64,000 nucleotides of DNA from NCBI GenBank assembly GCA_030280995.1, contig JASXTE010000004.1, forward strand, positions 17,499,185-17,563,184, read 5' to 3'. Origin of the DNA: Hemileia vastatrix. Its lineage: Eukaryota > Basidiomycota > Pucciniomycetes > Pucciniales > Zaghouaniaceae. Positions within the stretch are counted from its first letter, which is position 1. Each line of letters starts with the position of its first letter. Below the pieces are notes generated by a model, which was given only the letters and a program-made list of their open reading frames with translations, made no database searches and was not told the DNA's origin. Made by a program: the position numbers and the translations under genes. Shown here in pieces: positions 36,863 through 46,539 of the stretch.

Positions 36863-36990
36863 AAAATGACTCACCTGGAGAGATGAGATGAGAAAATAAA
36901 TGAAACCAAATTTTTTTGAGGGATGATTGATAAGAGGAGGAAAAGGATATGAGGGATGAATGAAAAAAGAAACAGTGAAAATTTATGCTA
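35900..36990. other. Non-coding interior of the outer Harbinger element
   Basis: Contains a repeated motif (CAATATCTCAGNAACCATTGAACC at ~36030 and ~36210, within two related ~160-bp blocks), a purine-rich run and a 26-nt A tract at about 36833-36858. The part from 36480 to 36990 is similar to 39950-40830 of the inner copy. Confidence 0.55.
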
Positions 36991-37358
36991 TTGCATAAAA
37001 TAGGGGGTGTCAGTTCTGGAAAATCCACACTTAACTTAAGTGCAGATTTCAAACCAAATCAGCACTTAAATTTTGCAAAAAAGTCACTTATTTCAAAAAT
37101 GGGTGTCAGTTCTGACCTAAAATCAGCACTTTTTTTGTGATTTTTTTTTCAAAACCACATGTTGGCCACATCATCCCTTTCTTTCCCATACCATCCCTAT
37201 CACATGTGATACACTGACCTTCCTCGCTACCTACCCATCAATCCTTGGCACACACCCCTTCCTGACATTTTTAACATTTTGACCAGGCATGTTTACATTC
37301 TTTTTTACTTATTTCTTCTACGTCTTAATCTTTTTTCTTGTTATAAGCCAGTTTCATA

Positions 37359-38655
37359 ATGCCTCCCAGACATTCCAAATCTCAAAAGGTAACTCAAAAA
37401 TCTGCTTTGTCACAAAATTCTCCTCGTAAAGCAAGCCCTACACCTGAAAAATCAAAGTCAGGTTCAGGTCAGCATAAAAAGGATGATTATCTCATCATAA
37501 TCAACTTCCTTAAAATAAGATCAAATTTTGAAGCATGTTTTGGATGTGAAAAGTCCACTTGTATTGGACGTCCACCTTCTTCAAAGGTTAATGGCTACTT
37601 ATTGATGTCCAATGAAGTAAGGAAGAAAAGAAGGGGGAGAATCGATATCAATCCTAAACAAATGAAGGAGAGATTTAATTGTTACCAATAAAAATATAAA
37701 AAGGCTCATCATGCTGCAAATGAAACTGGCTTTGGTATTGACGATGATGATTTGGAGATTGGAATTACTACTGTTTCCAAAAAGCTCAATGTCATGTGTC
37801 CTTTCTATGATGAAATGGATAATCTTTTTGGCTCCCAAGTTGATGTAAAACCTTGGTTTCTACACGATACTACTAAGGATATACCCTCTGGATCCAAACC
37901 TTCCTATAATCCTCCTGACACACCTTTACTTGAAGGAGATCAATCCCCTCCACCTTCTAACCATAGTTCAGCTGAAGATGATCCCGACTATCAAGCAGAA
38001 CAATTATATTGCAGCAGATCTGAATCCTCAGAGGCCCAAAATTTAAATGTATGTTTACTTTTTGTTTTTTCTTCAATTCTTCTCTGAATTTCTCTTTCAT
38101 TCTAGTCTCCTCCTACTCAAACTCAATCTCCATTAAATAATCTCGATTCTGGAAATCTGAATCCCACTTTAGAAGCTGCTTTAGATGAACCTCCTAAAGC
38201 CTCTTGCTCAAGCTCCAAACTAAAGTGTCGAGCCTCAACTTCAATGAACTTGAACCATCTATTAAAACGTGGTAATACTTCAACAAGCTCATTTGGCTCC
38301 CTTGAGGATTATTTTGAAAAAAAAGATATAAGTAAGATTCTTTTACTATATATCTTAATCATTAACTCATTTATTTATTTATTTCAATTTAATTTTCTCA
38401 GCAAAATCAACTATTGCAAAAAATGCCCTTGACTTTGAGAAGATGAAGTTTGATCATATGCTAAGGAAAGATCAGCAAGCCTTAGATTTGGAAGAAAAAA
38501 AATTTGAGGCAGAGCAGATGGAAAGAGTAAATGACTGTCAATTTCAAAGAGAAGACCATCAATTTCAAAGAGAAATGGCTACTTGTGAATTGGAAAAACA
38601 AGAGAGTTTTAAAAAAAAATTCATTATGGAATGTGTAAAAAATGGCCAATTATAA
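37359..38655 (+). pseudogene. Harbinger ORF1: Myb/SANT-like protein with C-terminal coiled coil
   Basis: Three exons: 37359-38047, 38106-38331 and 38402-38655. Intron 1 is AAT|GTATGT...TCTAG and intron 2 is A|GTAAGA...CTCAG; phases agree. The N-terminus is basic (MPPRHSKSQK). Residues ~45-150 resemble the Myb/SANT-like domain of fungal transposon ORF1 proteins, ending ANETGFGIDDDDLEIGITTV and KLNVMCPFYDEMDNLFG. A Ser/Pro linker follows. The last ~85 residues are a charged coiled coil (RKDQQALDLEEKKFEAEQM). A TAA at 37689-37691 interrupts exon 1; the outer copy has Ala there. In Harbinger elements this protein binds the ends and carries the transposase into the nucleus. Confidence 0.8.
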
Positions 38656-39178
38656 TAAAAATTTTCTATCTTTACTTTCAAGTCAATAAGTTTGCTTATC
38701 TAAATACTTCTAAGTCAATAAAATTCAATATCTCTTTTGAAAATTTGGCAATACCTCCCCTTGAATTTTATTGAAACAAGGGGTGGGGGTAACACCAAAT
38801 TTTTCTAAGTCATCAATTTCACATGTCAGATTTAAAAAATTGGCAATACACTCCCCTGCATTTTATTGAAGTAAAGGGTGAAAGTCATAAAAATTTAATA
38901 TAATTACATAAATTAATTAATATATAAATAAGATATGTCAAGTTTACTACTTTTAAAGTAATGACAATTCCTCATACCAAAATGCAGATCAAGTCTAGAA
39001 ACTAGGTTTGGAACTTTCCACAGGTATAGGCTAGAGGAACCCCATGAAACAAATTAATGTTATCATGATTACCTTTTATACAACACATGGTCATTGGCCC
39101 ATTACTTTAATTTCATAAATTGAAATATCATATTTATTTATTAAAAATTTATGGAAGAATATTAAATATTTGGTGACT
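38656..39178. other. Intergenic stretch between ORF1 and ORF3 of the inner element
   Basis: Two related ~90-bp segments (AAAATTTGGCAATACCTCCCC at ~38742 and AAAATTGGCAATACACTCCC at ~38836) face a similar segment of the outer element near 35010. No coding signal. Confidence 0.5.
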
Positions 39179-39502
39179 CTAAGAATCCCCATACTTTTTA
39201 GATCTACCTAAAGAAGTTTTAAATTTATTACCTTTTTCTTCTTTTTTTAACTTGTTTATTTGTTGGATTAACTTTTGACTGATCTGGAAAGAGCAACCGA
39301 AATGTGTGAAGTCTTGACAAGATTCCAAACCTGGAGGAGCCTTTGTGGTTTGGTGATTATCGTAAGAAGAATTCCAAACTGTTTTGATGATTCCATTTCC
39401 TAATCCAAAATCAATTATACATCTATGATCCGGGAAATATAATCCATGTCCTTTAATTTTTGCAGGTGATGGAATAGGTTTTCCAGTGATAGGATTAATA
39501 TA
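39179..39502 (-). pseudogene. Harbinger ORF3 (unrecognised), inner copy C-terminus
   Basis: An open frame of about 108 codons without an internal stop runs from INPITGKPIPSPAKIKGHGL through GLGNGIIKTVWNSSYDNHQT and FTHFGCSFQISQKLIQQINK to a TAG at 39181-39179. It lacks a start codon because the N-terminal half is replaced by palindromic tandem repeats at about 39510-39900. It overlaps a shadow ORF in another frame (39415-39699). The matching outer copy supplies the N-terminus and stops earlier. Confidence 0.6.
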
Positions 39503-39559
39503 TGTGAAAATTCAGGTACACCTCTACAAATTTCATAAACATTTTGAATTGAAGCAAAA

Positions 39560-39870
39560 ATACACATGTTTACACTAATCTTTGCTTTTAGATCAAGGTA
39601 CACCTTTTCAATTTTTAAGAACAATGTGTTGAAAGGAAACAATATAGTAGTAAACCCACTCTTGTGTACCCTGATCTTTGTGCAAAGATCAGTGTACACT
39701 TCTCAAAATCTCTGATACAATTTTTATCAAGGCCAATATACAATGGTGGACTCTGATGTTTGGCCAAAGATGAAGGTCCACCTCTTCAAATATCACTGAA
39801 CACATGGTTGCAGGCAAAAATACCATGGTGTACCCTGATCTTCAGCCAAAGATCAGGGTACACGTCTTCA
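39560..39870. repeat. Tandem ~85-95-bp units with imperfect palindromes
   Basis: Four units centred near 39587, 39682, 39763 and 39847 each carry an imperfect palindrome of the form GTGTACCCTGATCTTTG followed by its reverse complement. The best copies are GTGTACCCTGATCTTTGTGC (39664) and GGTGTACCCTGATCTTCAGC (39829). They sit where the N-terminal half of ORF3 would be. Confidence 0.65.
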
Positions 39871-40155
39871 AATTTCAAGAAATATTTGAATAGGAGAAAA
39901 AACATATGTACCATGATCTAATCATATTTAAAAGGGTTTTTTTAACAATGTATATTGATGTATTGAGACTGAAGGAGAGGGGATGTATCCATTCCAAGGA
40001 GAGGGTAAATTGGGAAAAAGCCCAGGCCAAGGGGGGATAAAGAATAGGATAAATGAGAGAAAAGAGGGAGAGAGAGAGTGAGAGAAAAAAAAGGTTAATT
40101 TTACCTATAAATTTAAAAAAAACCACTTACAAAAAAAAACAAAAAAAACAAAAAA

Positions 40156-40635
40156 AAACAAAAACAAAAACAAAAACAAAAACAAAAACAAAAACAAAAA
40201 CAAAAACAAAAACAAAAACAAAAACAAAAACAAAAACAAAAACAAAAACAAAAACAAAAACAAAAACAAAAACAAAAACAAAAACAAAAACAAAAACAAA
40301 AACAAAAACAAAAACAAAAACAAAAACAAAAACAAAAACAAAAACAAAAACAAAAACAAAAACAAAAACAAAAACAAAAACAAAAACAAAAACAAAAACA
40401 AAAACAAAAACAAAAACAAAAACAAAAACAAAAACAAAAACAAAAACAAAAACAAAAACAAAAACAAAAACAAAAACAAAAACAAAAACAAAAACAAAAA
40501 CAAAAACAAAAACAAAAACAAAAACAAAAACAAAAACAAAAACAAAAACAAAAACAAAAACAAAAACAAAAACAAAAACAAAAACAAAAACAAAAACAAA
40601 AACAAAAACAAAAACAAAAACAAAAACAAAAACCC
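40156..40635. repeat. (AAAAAC)n microsatellite, about 80 uninterrupted units
   Basis: A ~480-bp tract of the hexamer is pure to the eye, flanked by imperfect A-rich copies (40110-40155 and 40636-40655). The long KT, FL, CF and FV ORFs reported over it on both strands are artefacts of the repeat. Confidence 0.95.
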
Positions 40636-41000
40636 AAAAAACCAAAAAAAAAAAATTAGCAAAAAATTAAGTAAAAAAGATAAAATGACTTACCTGGAGA
40701 GATGAGTTGAGAAAAAAGAAATATAAGTGAAATTGTTTGAGTGATGTAGGAAGAGAGGAGAAAACGGATATGAGTGAAGAAAAAAAAGAGAGTGACTGAA
40801 AAAATATGTGTTTGCTGAAAATATGCGATTTCATGTTGAGTTGATGAAAGAAAACACAGAGAGATAAAAAAAATAAGACTTTAACAGCAAATTCAAAAAC
40901 CAAAAAAATATGCAAAAAAAATTACCATTCTCAGTGAATAACACATGCAAATTGATCATTTGAAGAGAATGAAAAAAAATTAAAGTTGCGTTGAAAAATG

Positions 41001-42448
41001 TTAAAGTGTTATTGGAAGAATTTTTGCCCTTATACTAGTTGATTGAGAAATAAAAGTGTTGGATATAGTCGTAGGTGAATCAACTTGTTCATCTTCATAC
41101 AGCTCTAACCATTGATCTTTGAGGTCAGCAAGTAGGTTATGAAGTATAGTGCAACACAGAATCCAGTTGATCACTGCCTCCATTTCAGATTTATTTCTAA
41201 GAGGACCTCTTAATTCCCTTAAACTAGAAAAACAGCCTTTCAAGATTCCAATAGAATGTTCAATACGGACTCTTGACTTTGCCAAATGATTGTTGAACTT
41301 GGCATTTTGACTGTCTTCTGAAGCTGCTCCCCGAAAAGCAGGAAGTACATACTTTCCATTCACATAAGCAGAATCTGCAAGAAGATACTGATCTTCATCA
41401 AAGAATTTTTCAGGTTCATTTGAAATTTGCATTCTTTGGAAGACATAGGAGTCATGATTTGAGCCAGGATAGCCAGCGAAGAATGATATAAATTTTTTGT
41501 TTATGTCACATATAAGCTGAACGGAAATTGAATATCTATAAAGAAGATATATTTTTTTGTGTTAGTTTCAAAGAAAATAGGGGGTATCAAAGTTAGAAAT
41601 CTGTAATTATTTAAAAGGTATTTAATGACACAAAAATAAAGCTAAAGATTTGACATTAATTCTCAGTAAAAAGGTGTTTTTGGGGCACAATGTGGCATAT
41701 TTTAAAAAATAATCATGGTTGATTTGGTGGAAAAAAGAGGTGTTTTGAAATGGATGATTTTTAACTTTGATACCCCCTAATGAAAGGAGTTAAAAATAAT
41801 CTACCTCTTTTTACGGTCAAAGTAATTGTTTCCACCTTGAGCAGGTTTCTGGCTCAAAGGAATAGTAGTACCATCAACAAAACCAATACATCCTGGGAAG
41901 CCCTCTGCTTGCATAACCTGAGATGATTCAAGTCGCTCTTCTTTTATTGGCCAGGTGAGAAGTTGAGATTCCAAGGAGTTGATGGCAGTGATACATTGTT
42001 TGTTATAAGTGTTAACTGAACCATACCCTAAATCAAAGACATTTTCTAAACGTTTCAAAGAGGCTCCATTACCATTTGAACCCAAACGACATAGTGTGAT
42101 GGCCAATTGAATTGAAGGATGTCATTGTTCTTTTTGAGAATTATTGTGAAATATGGGATGATCCTGAATAAGCTCAAGAAATTTAAGGAAAAAATCCTGA
42201 GAAGTCCTGAACAGCTGTCTAAAACTGGGTGTAAATAGGTTAAGAAGTGTTTGGATGGTGTACTTGGGGGTATGAAGTACTTGAGGCTTTCTGGGAAGAA
42301 GGTAACGTTTCATGGCCATTTTTGATAAAAAGACAAAATCTTCTTCTAGATCAGAATCAGAATCGGAATCAGAGTCCAAGAGCAGTTCAAGAGCCATGAA
42401 AGTCATTGCTTTATGTAATTTATCACGATTTGAAAGTGAGGAAGGCAT
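41001..42448 (-). pseudogene. Harbinger (HARBI1-like, DDE_Tnp_4) transposase, inner copy
   Basis: Two exons: 42448-41805 and 41535-41001, with a GT-AG intron (AG|GTAGAT...TATAG) whose phase restores KKRYSISVQLICDINKKF. Exon 1 starts MPSSLSNRDKLHKAMTF and includes an Asp/Ser run. A single TGA at 42124-42122 lies between NNSQKEQ and HPSIQLAITLCRLGSNGNGA. The catalytic triad is readable: D in CIGFVDGTTIPL, D in AGYPGSNHDSYVF and E in RVRIEHSIGILKGCF. A helical tail follows (INWILCCTILHNLL). Transposases of this type cut and reinsert with 3-bp duplications, matching the AAT and ATT seen here. The intron holds a MITE. Confidence 0.9.
41579..41778. mobile_element. 200-bp MITE in the transposase intron
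   Basis: The ends are AGGGGGTATCAAAGTTA and TAACTTTGATACCCCCT. The 3-bp duplication AAT lies at 41576-41578 and 41779-41781. The termini match the outer Harbinger element better than the inner one, so it is probably mobilised by that subfamily. It lies wholly inside the intron and leaves both splice sites intact. Confidence 0.9.
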
Positions 42449-42829
42449 AACTCTTATATGATATGATATGAAGATGTAAATGATGTACGATGTTTTGAGT
42501 TATGAAGTGTTATGCTGCGGAGTGCTGTGTATGAATGGGATGATGCTGACAAATCAGTGAAATGGGACTTGATGGTGAAATCAGCACTTTTGGTTGAGAA
42601 AGTGTGGATTTGAGTGAAATAAGTGACTTTTTTCACTTTTGAAATCCACCAGTATTGGGGCTAGTGTGTTATGGAAATCTGCACTTAGATAAGTGGGGAT
42701 TTGGTCAAATTTAAGTGCAGATTTGTAAGTGTCAATTTGCCAGAACTGACACCCCCTAATATGTGATTTCATGTTGAGCTGGTGAATGAAAACAAATGAG
42801 ACATCCAAAAAAGAGACATTCACCATAAA

Positions 42830-43159
42830 TTCAAAATAAAAACACCAAACCAAGTGAATAAAACACAGAAGTTGAACATTTGGAGAGTATGAAAAAAAAA
42901 TTAAAAGGGTTGTATTTAAAAATGTTGGAGGGTGGTTGGCATAATGACAGAGTGTATGCTGGTGGAAAGAATGTTTTGTGATTCAAGGGAGGGGAGAGCT
43001 GGTGCAGGTCTGGGATCCTCTTCTTCATAAAGATCATTGAAAAGACATGTAAGATAAAGTGTCTTCCAAACCTGAGTCAGAATCAGAGTCAGCAGCCAAA
43101 GTTAAAGTGATAGCATTCATAGCTGAGTGAAGTTTCTTCCAAGTAGAGAGGTCCTTCAT
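42830..43159 (-). pseudogene. Outer Harbinger transposase, internally deleted
   Basis: The N-terminus reads MKDLSTWKKLHSAMNAITLT, then LAADSDSDSGLEDTLS from ATG at 43159, matching the inner MPSSLSNRDKLHKAMTFMAL with its Asp/Ser run. It stops after ~40 residues. The sequence then runs into a stretch similar to the 3' end of the inner gene (about 40940-41040). The DDE core is missing. Confidence 0.65.
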
Positions 43160-43259
43160 TATTTTTGGTAGAAAAGGTTGTTGGTAGAATGTTTAGGTGA
43201 TGAGTGGGAAGTGGGAAGTGGGAATTTGCCACTAAATGAGCAGGTGGGGTGTGTAGATA

Positions 43260-43390
43260 GAAAAAAATTTTATGTGTTTGCCAACAAAATTAAGTATCAT
43301 AGAGTGAAGAGACACATAAGGATGAGAAAAAATGTTATGTGTTCACCACCAAAATCAAGTAGCATAGAGTGAAGAGACACATAAGGATGG
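43260..43390. repeat. Tandem duplication of ~65 bp
   Basis: TTATGTGTTTGCCAACAAAA and TTATGTGTTCACCACCAAAA each begin a ~55-bp block ending AGAGACACATAAGGATG (43270-43324 and 43335-43389). Confidence 0.75.
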
Positions 43391-43734
43391 CATCCGCAAT
43401 TATATGTCATGTGACTTGCTTACAAATCAATCATGGATGTGATGAGTTTGGGACCAGGAATTAGGAACAGAAATTGGGGTATAAGAGGCAGGATAATGCA
43501 TTATTGTGCAATCCTTATCCACTAGCCCTGGGGCTTGTGTATAAGAATCTTCTGCAATTAATAATGTCTGATCCTGGCAAAAAAAAATCCAGATCCCTAA
43601 TTGTGGATCCCTGAACTTTGATACCCCCTATTGAATTATATTTTAACACTTAATTGGATTTGGACAACTCTATTCATACTGGACCATTAAAACCTTCTAG
43701 ACAACTGACTAATCAAGCTATTCACGTCTCTGTA

Positions 43735-44586
43735 CAGTAATGGTCACCTGCTGCATGCATAATCCAGGTTATCAGCCTTTTTTTTTTCTTCCTAACACCA
43801 CCACCATTGCTGCTCACATCTCAAGATCGTACTAATTTTATGATTTACCTTTCACATTTTGGTAATTTGTCCCTTCTTTCTCTTTTCCTGCCAAACTGAC
43901 TCATTAATCTCTTATCCAATATTTACCTTTTTTTCCGCTTTTCACTCAAACTACGACAGGGTCCTCAGCTCGCAGACGACATCTCATCCATGAAATGAAG
44001 ATCACAATAGTTAAACCATCTACATACTATTCCAATTGATACACAATCTGTGCTACTGGCACAATCCAATCATATTATTCAAGCCTTGTTGCAAACACAT
44101 GAAAACACCTCAAAAATATGGTTTTGTACTTTTATCACCCAATGGCAGTTCCTGCTATGTTAAATGCCTTTATATAGGCCTGGAATGAATTTTCCGACCG
44201 TATTTCGGAAACTTGATTGCATCTTCGCTTTTAAAGGTGCAAGTTGCCAGGGGAGCAAACAATGAAGCTACATCTTGGTGATGCTCTTTTTTGGTCAATT
44301 TTGTCCACTTTTCACTAATCTTTTTTGCTCAATGCTCATACCAACCCCATTCCTTTCATGAAAGAAAAGCACAGACTTGTCAGCTTGCTCGTTATCACTT
44401 TCAAAAATGATGTTTTTTCAAAAAATGTAATCTTTCTACGAAATGGTGTCCGGCTGAATTTATTATGTTACAGTCCTATTCTGCATGGTCGTATGTCTTA
44501 GAAATGTACAAGGTCATGCCTGTAGAGTGAATATTAAAGGATTTATGAGAATAAAAAAACAGGCGGTAATTTTTGTCGGGGTGCTG
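43735..44586. mobile_element. ~850-bp insertion with TA-flanked CAG...CTG ends
   Basis: It interrupts the solo LTR. The left junction is TA|CAGTAATGG and the right junction is GGGGTGCTG|TA. The uninterrupted copy on the minus strand near 50110 reads TTGGTACTTGAACTCAGCC, with a single TA at the site. A Tc1/mariner- or pogo-type non-autonomous element fits the TA target. The terminal inverted repeat is weak beyond CAG, and CTGTA could equally be a 5-bp duplication. Confidence 0.5.
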
Positions 44587-44611
44587 TACTTGAACTCAGC
44601 CTGACAATATT

Positions 44612-45865
44612 GAATCAATATCATGCTTGAGGCACTGTGGAAAATGGCCATTCATGAATACTACTAGCCCAAAACTAAAAAGTGATATTATGGAAGCTTG
44701 ACATTTGGCATCAAATAAACTCCTCACTTCAATTCTAATGAGCTTAGTGGCATCCATGCCTTATCAGAGTGTTCTATTGTTGATGCATCTAATGGGCTTA
44801 CCTCCTTGTAGCCAGGTGTGAAAAAATGACGATTATTTTTTTTTGATGTTTTTGTTTTTCAGTATCTTTTATATATTCTATAAGCTATCAAAGAATTCTT
44901 TTTTTATGGTCCGCAGGTCATTATTGTTGAAGTTGGAAAATGAGGGTATGACAAAAATGAAATTGAAAATATAGCGTCTTCTATATGTAAATTTTTATAA
45001 CATATTCTGAAATCAGATGTCCAGCTCATCCCAGGATTATGGTTGCAATGAAAAAGAATTGATATTGAGCTCATAACGCAAGAAAAAGTGGGTGATGAGG
45101 ATTCGCTTCCGGGCACTGCACATACTCCGAGACATATCGAAAACGTTTGCAGAAGTGTACAAACCTTTTCCGAAGTAGCTTTATCTTAGGCTATATTTTA
45201 GCTGAAATCTTTGTGGAAAAAATATTATATAAATTTCAAGTCTATGAGTCAAGATTTCAAGCAACTAGGAATGAGGAAGTTTTAGCGGATCTTCAGATAA
45301 GTGTGTGGTAGTTTCAAGCAAATCTGAATTTCATAGTACTTTACTTATTATGGAAACTTTCACCATGAGGACTGGGGAAGAAAAGAAAACAATCACGTTT
45401 ATCCAAATTATGATGGTTATAGTAATCAAATTTAGAATAAAATAAACAAAAAGAGCTATAAAGAGCATCGAGCAGAGAAAGTGAGAAGCTAAAAGTACAC
45501 AGGATATAGTTTTTCCTGAAGCAACAGAATTAGAAGCGAACAAAGAATATCACACAAGCATCAATATGACAAAGTCGAGAAGAACAGAATGCTATGCCGA
45601 GGAAGAGGTAGGAAACACAGCGGAAAGGACAGGGATAAAAGGGTTACAGAGTTACATCATTCTGTCCAAAACATAAACAGTAAATAAATAAATTAATTAA
45701 TTTATCGGAGCATCATATAGCCCCATACACCCATTATCCATAGATATATGTATATGTATATATAATAAGCTTGCTTTAAATTCTTGGCCGATCGGTTGTT
45801 TGCTACGAAACAAACCCACCAACGAACACAACATTAGCTTAAGTTAATGCGCCGATGAGTGTTGT
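44612..45865. other. Unassigned region left of the proline-rich gene
   Basis: Composition is more balanced than in the transposon nests. No coding frame is convincing. The tail nearest 45866 is presumably 3' flank of the minus-strand gene. Confidence 0.4.
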
Positions 45866-46537
45866 TTAACCTGGTAAGAGACTCACTTGGGGCTCCCACC
45901 ACTGAGTTTCATCCCGCCGACTCACCTCAAATCGCAATGGGCTCCCTCTCCGAGTCTCGCCGTTTCTCTTCAATCGCTTCAAACTATTTTCTTCCTCTCC
46001 TCGCATTCTTATGGCAGTAGGACTGGAATTATCATGGCATACTGCCTTCATGTCTTGCTCGCCTTTATTAGTATAATTGCATTCGTTATCGGTGCTACCT
46101 CCAATAATAATATGACGATCAAATCCTTCTACAGCTTGACAACATGGGTCGACATTCCAAAATTCTCTGATAGTCTTCTCCCCCAAGACAATCCGCTTTG
46201 ACCCTCTATGCTGAATCGCATTTTGACTTGTCTCTACATAAGGAATAGATTCCATTGTTTCCCGCACTTTCTTAAGCGAAATATTGTTTTGCTGATTAGG
46301 ATTTTCTTTAGAGTCAAAAGGAGAGTTTTCTGGCAAGGAAAGGTCAGGTTGAGAAATAATAGGAGAAGGGTGAATGGTAGCCGTGTTAAAGTCTGATTCT
46401 TCGTCGTAATAGAAAGTGAAAGGTTGTTGACCACCAGGGTAAGATCTCAAGCGGCTTGTTGACATAGGAGGCTGGGTTCCAGGGAAAGGTGTAGCAGGAT
46501 ATGGAGGAGAAGGTAAGGAGCGATTGGGGGAAAGCAT
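45866..46537 (-). CDS. Hypothetical host protein, proline-rich N-terminus
   Basis: A 223-aa frame starts at ATG 46537 with a good context (TTAGAAAATGC). The N-terminus is Pro/Ser-rich (MLSPNRSLPSPPYPATPFPG). The middle has RGSKRIVLGEKTIREFWNVD. The C-terminus is basic and charged (EEENSLKRLKRNGETRRGS), with a nuclear-signal-like KRLKR. The codon composition is more balanced than in the surrounding repeats and there is no homology to any transposon part. I do not recognise a family. Near the end the sequence CCCCAA|GTGAGT is a strong splice donor, so the real protein may continue in further exons below 45890 instead of ending SLLPG. Confidence 0.6.
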   Translation of the reverse strand: MLSPNRSLPSPPYPATPFPGTQPPMSTSRLRSYPGGQQPFTFYYDEESDFNTATIHPSPIISQPDLSLPENSPFDSKENPNQQNNISLKKVRETMESIPYVETSQNAIQHRGSKRIVLGEKTIREFWNVDPCCQAVEGFDRHIIIGGSTDNECNYTNKGEQDMKAVCHDNSSPTAIRMRGEEENSLKRLKRNGETRRGSPLRFEVSRRDETQWWEPQVSLLPG

Positions 46538-46539
46538 TT

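Larger units (their letters stand above)
37002..42757. mobile_element. Inner PIF/Harbinger-like transposon (5756 bp)
   Basis: Terminal inverted repeats are AGGGGGTGTCAGTTCTGG and CCAGAACTGACACCCCCT. The 3-bp duplication AAT lies at 36999-37001 and 42758-42760. Subterminal blocks are also inverted copies (AGTGCAGATTT; AAGTGACTTTTTTCAC versus AAAAAAGTCACTTATTTC). It inserted into a related sequence within the outer element. It carries ORF1 on plus, ORF3 and the transposase on minus, a palindromic tandem repeat and a ~480-bp (AAAAAC)n tract. Each main gene has a single premature stop. Confidence 0.93.
34104..43629. mobile_element. Outer PIF/Harbinger-like transposon (ends AGGGGGTATCAA/TTGATACCCCCT-like)
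   Basis: The left end is AGGGGGTATCAATTTTGACT and the right end AACTTTGATACCCCCT. The 3-bp target duplication ATT lies at 34101-34103 and 43630-43632. Without the inner element it is about 3.8 kb. It holds relics of three genes (34411-34790 plus; 35480-35881 minus; 42830-43159 minus). The transposase is reduced to its N- and C-terminal ends, so the copy is non-autonomous. Confidence 0.85.
32679..44606 (+). mobile_element. Solo LTR (family D), interrupted by a Harbinger element and a second insertion
   Basis: LTR pieces are 32679-34103, 43633-43734 and 44587-44606. The 5-bp duplication ATATT lies at 32674-32678 and 44607-44611. The start is a diverged TGTCAGCCTGG and the end is CAGCCTGACA. 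The reconstructed order is confirmed by the uninterrupted minus-strand copy at 50089-51573. For example, CCTTATATTGAGTTATATTT there matches CATTATATT at 34095-34103 joined to GAATTATATTTT at 43633. A promoter-like region (TTTATAGGTATATAAGGAAG) is near 33893. Confidence 0.85.

Noticed and set aside
40053..40670. Long KT-, FL-, CF- and FV-repeat ORFs
   Set aside because: They are read-through of a pure hexamer repeat on both strands.
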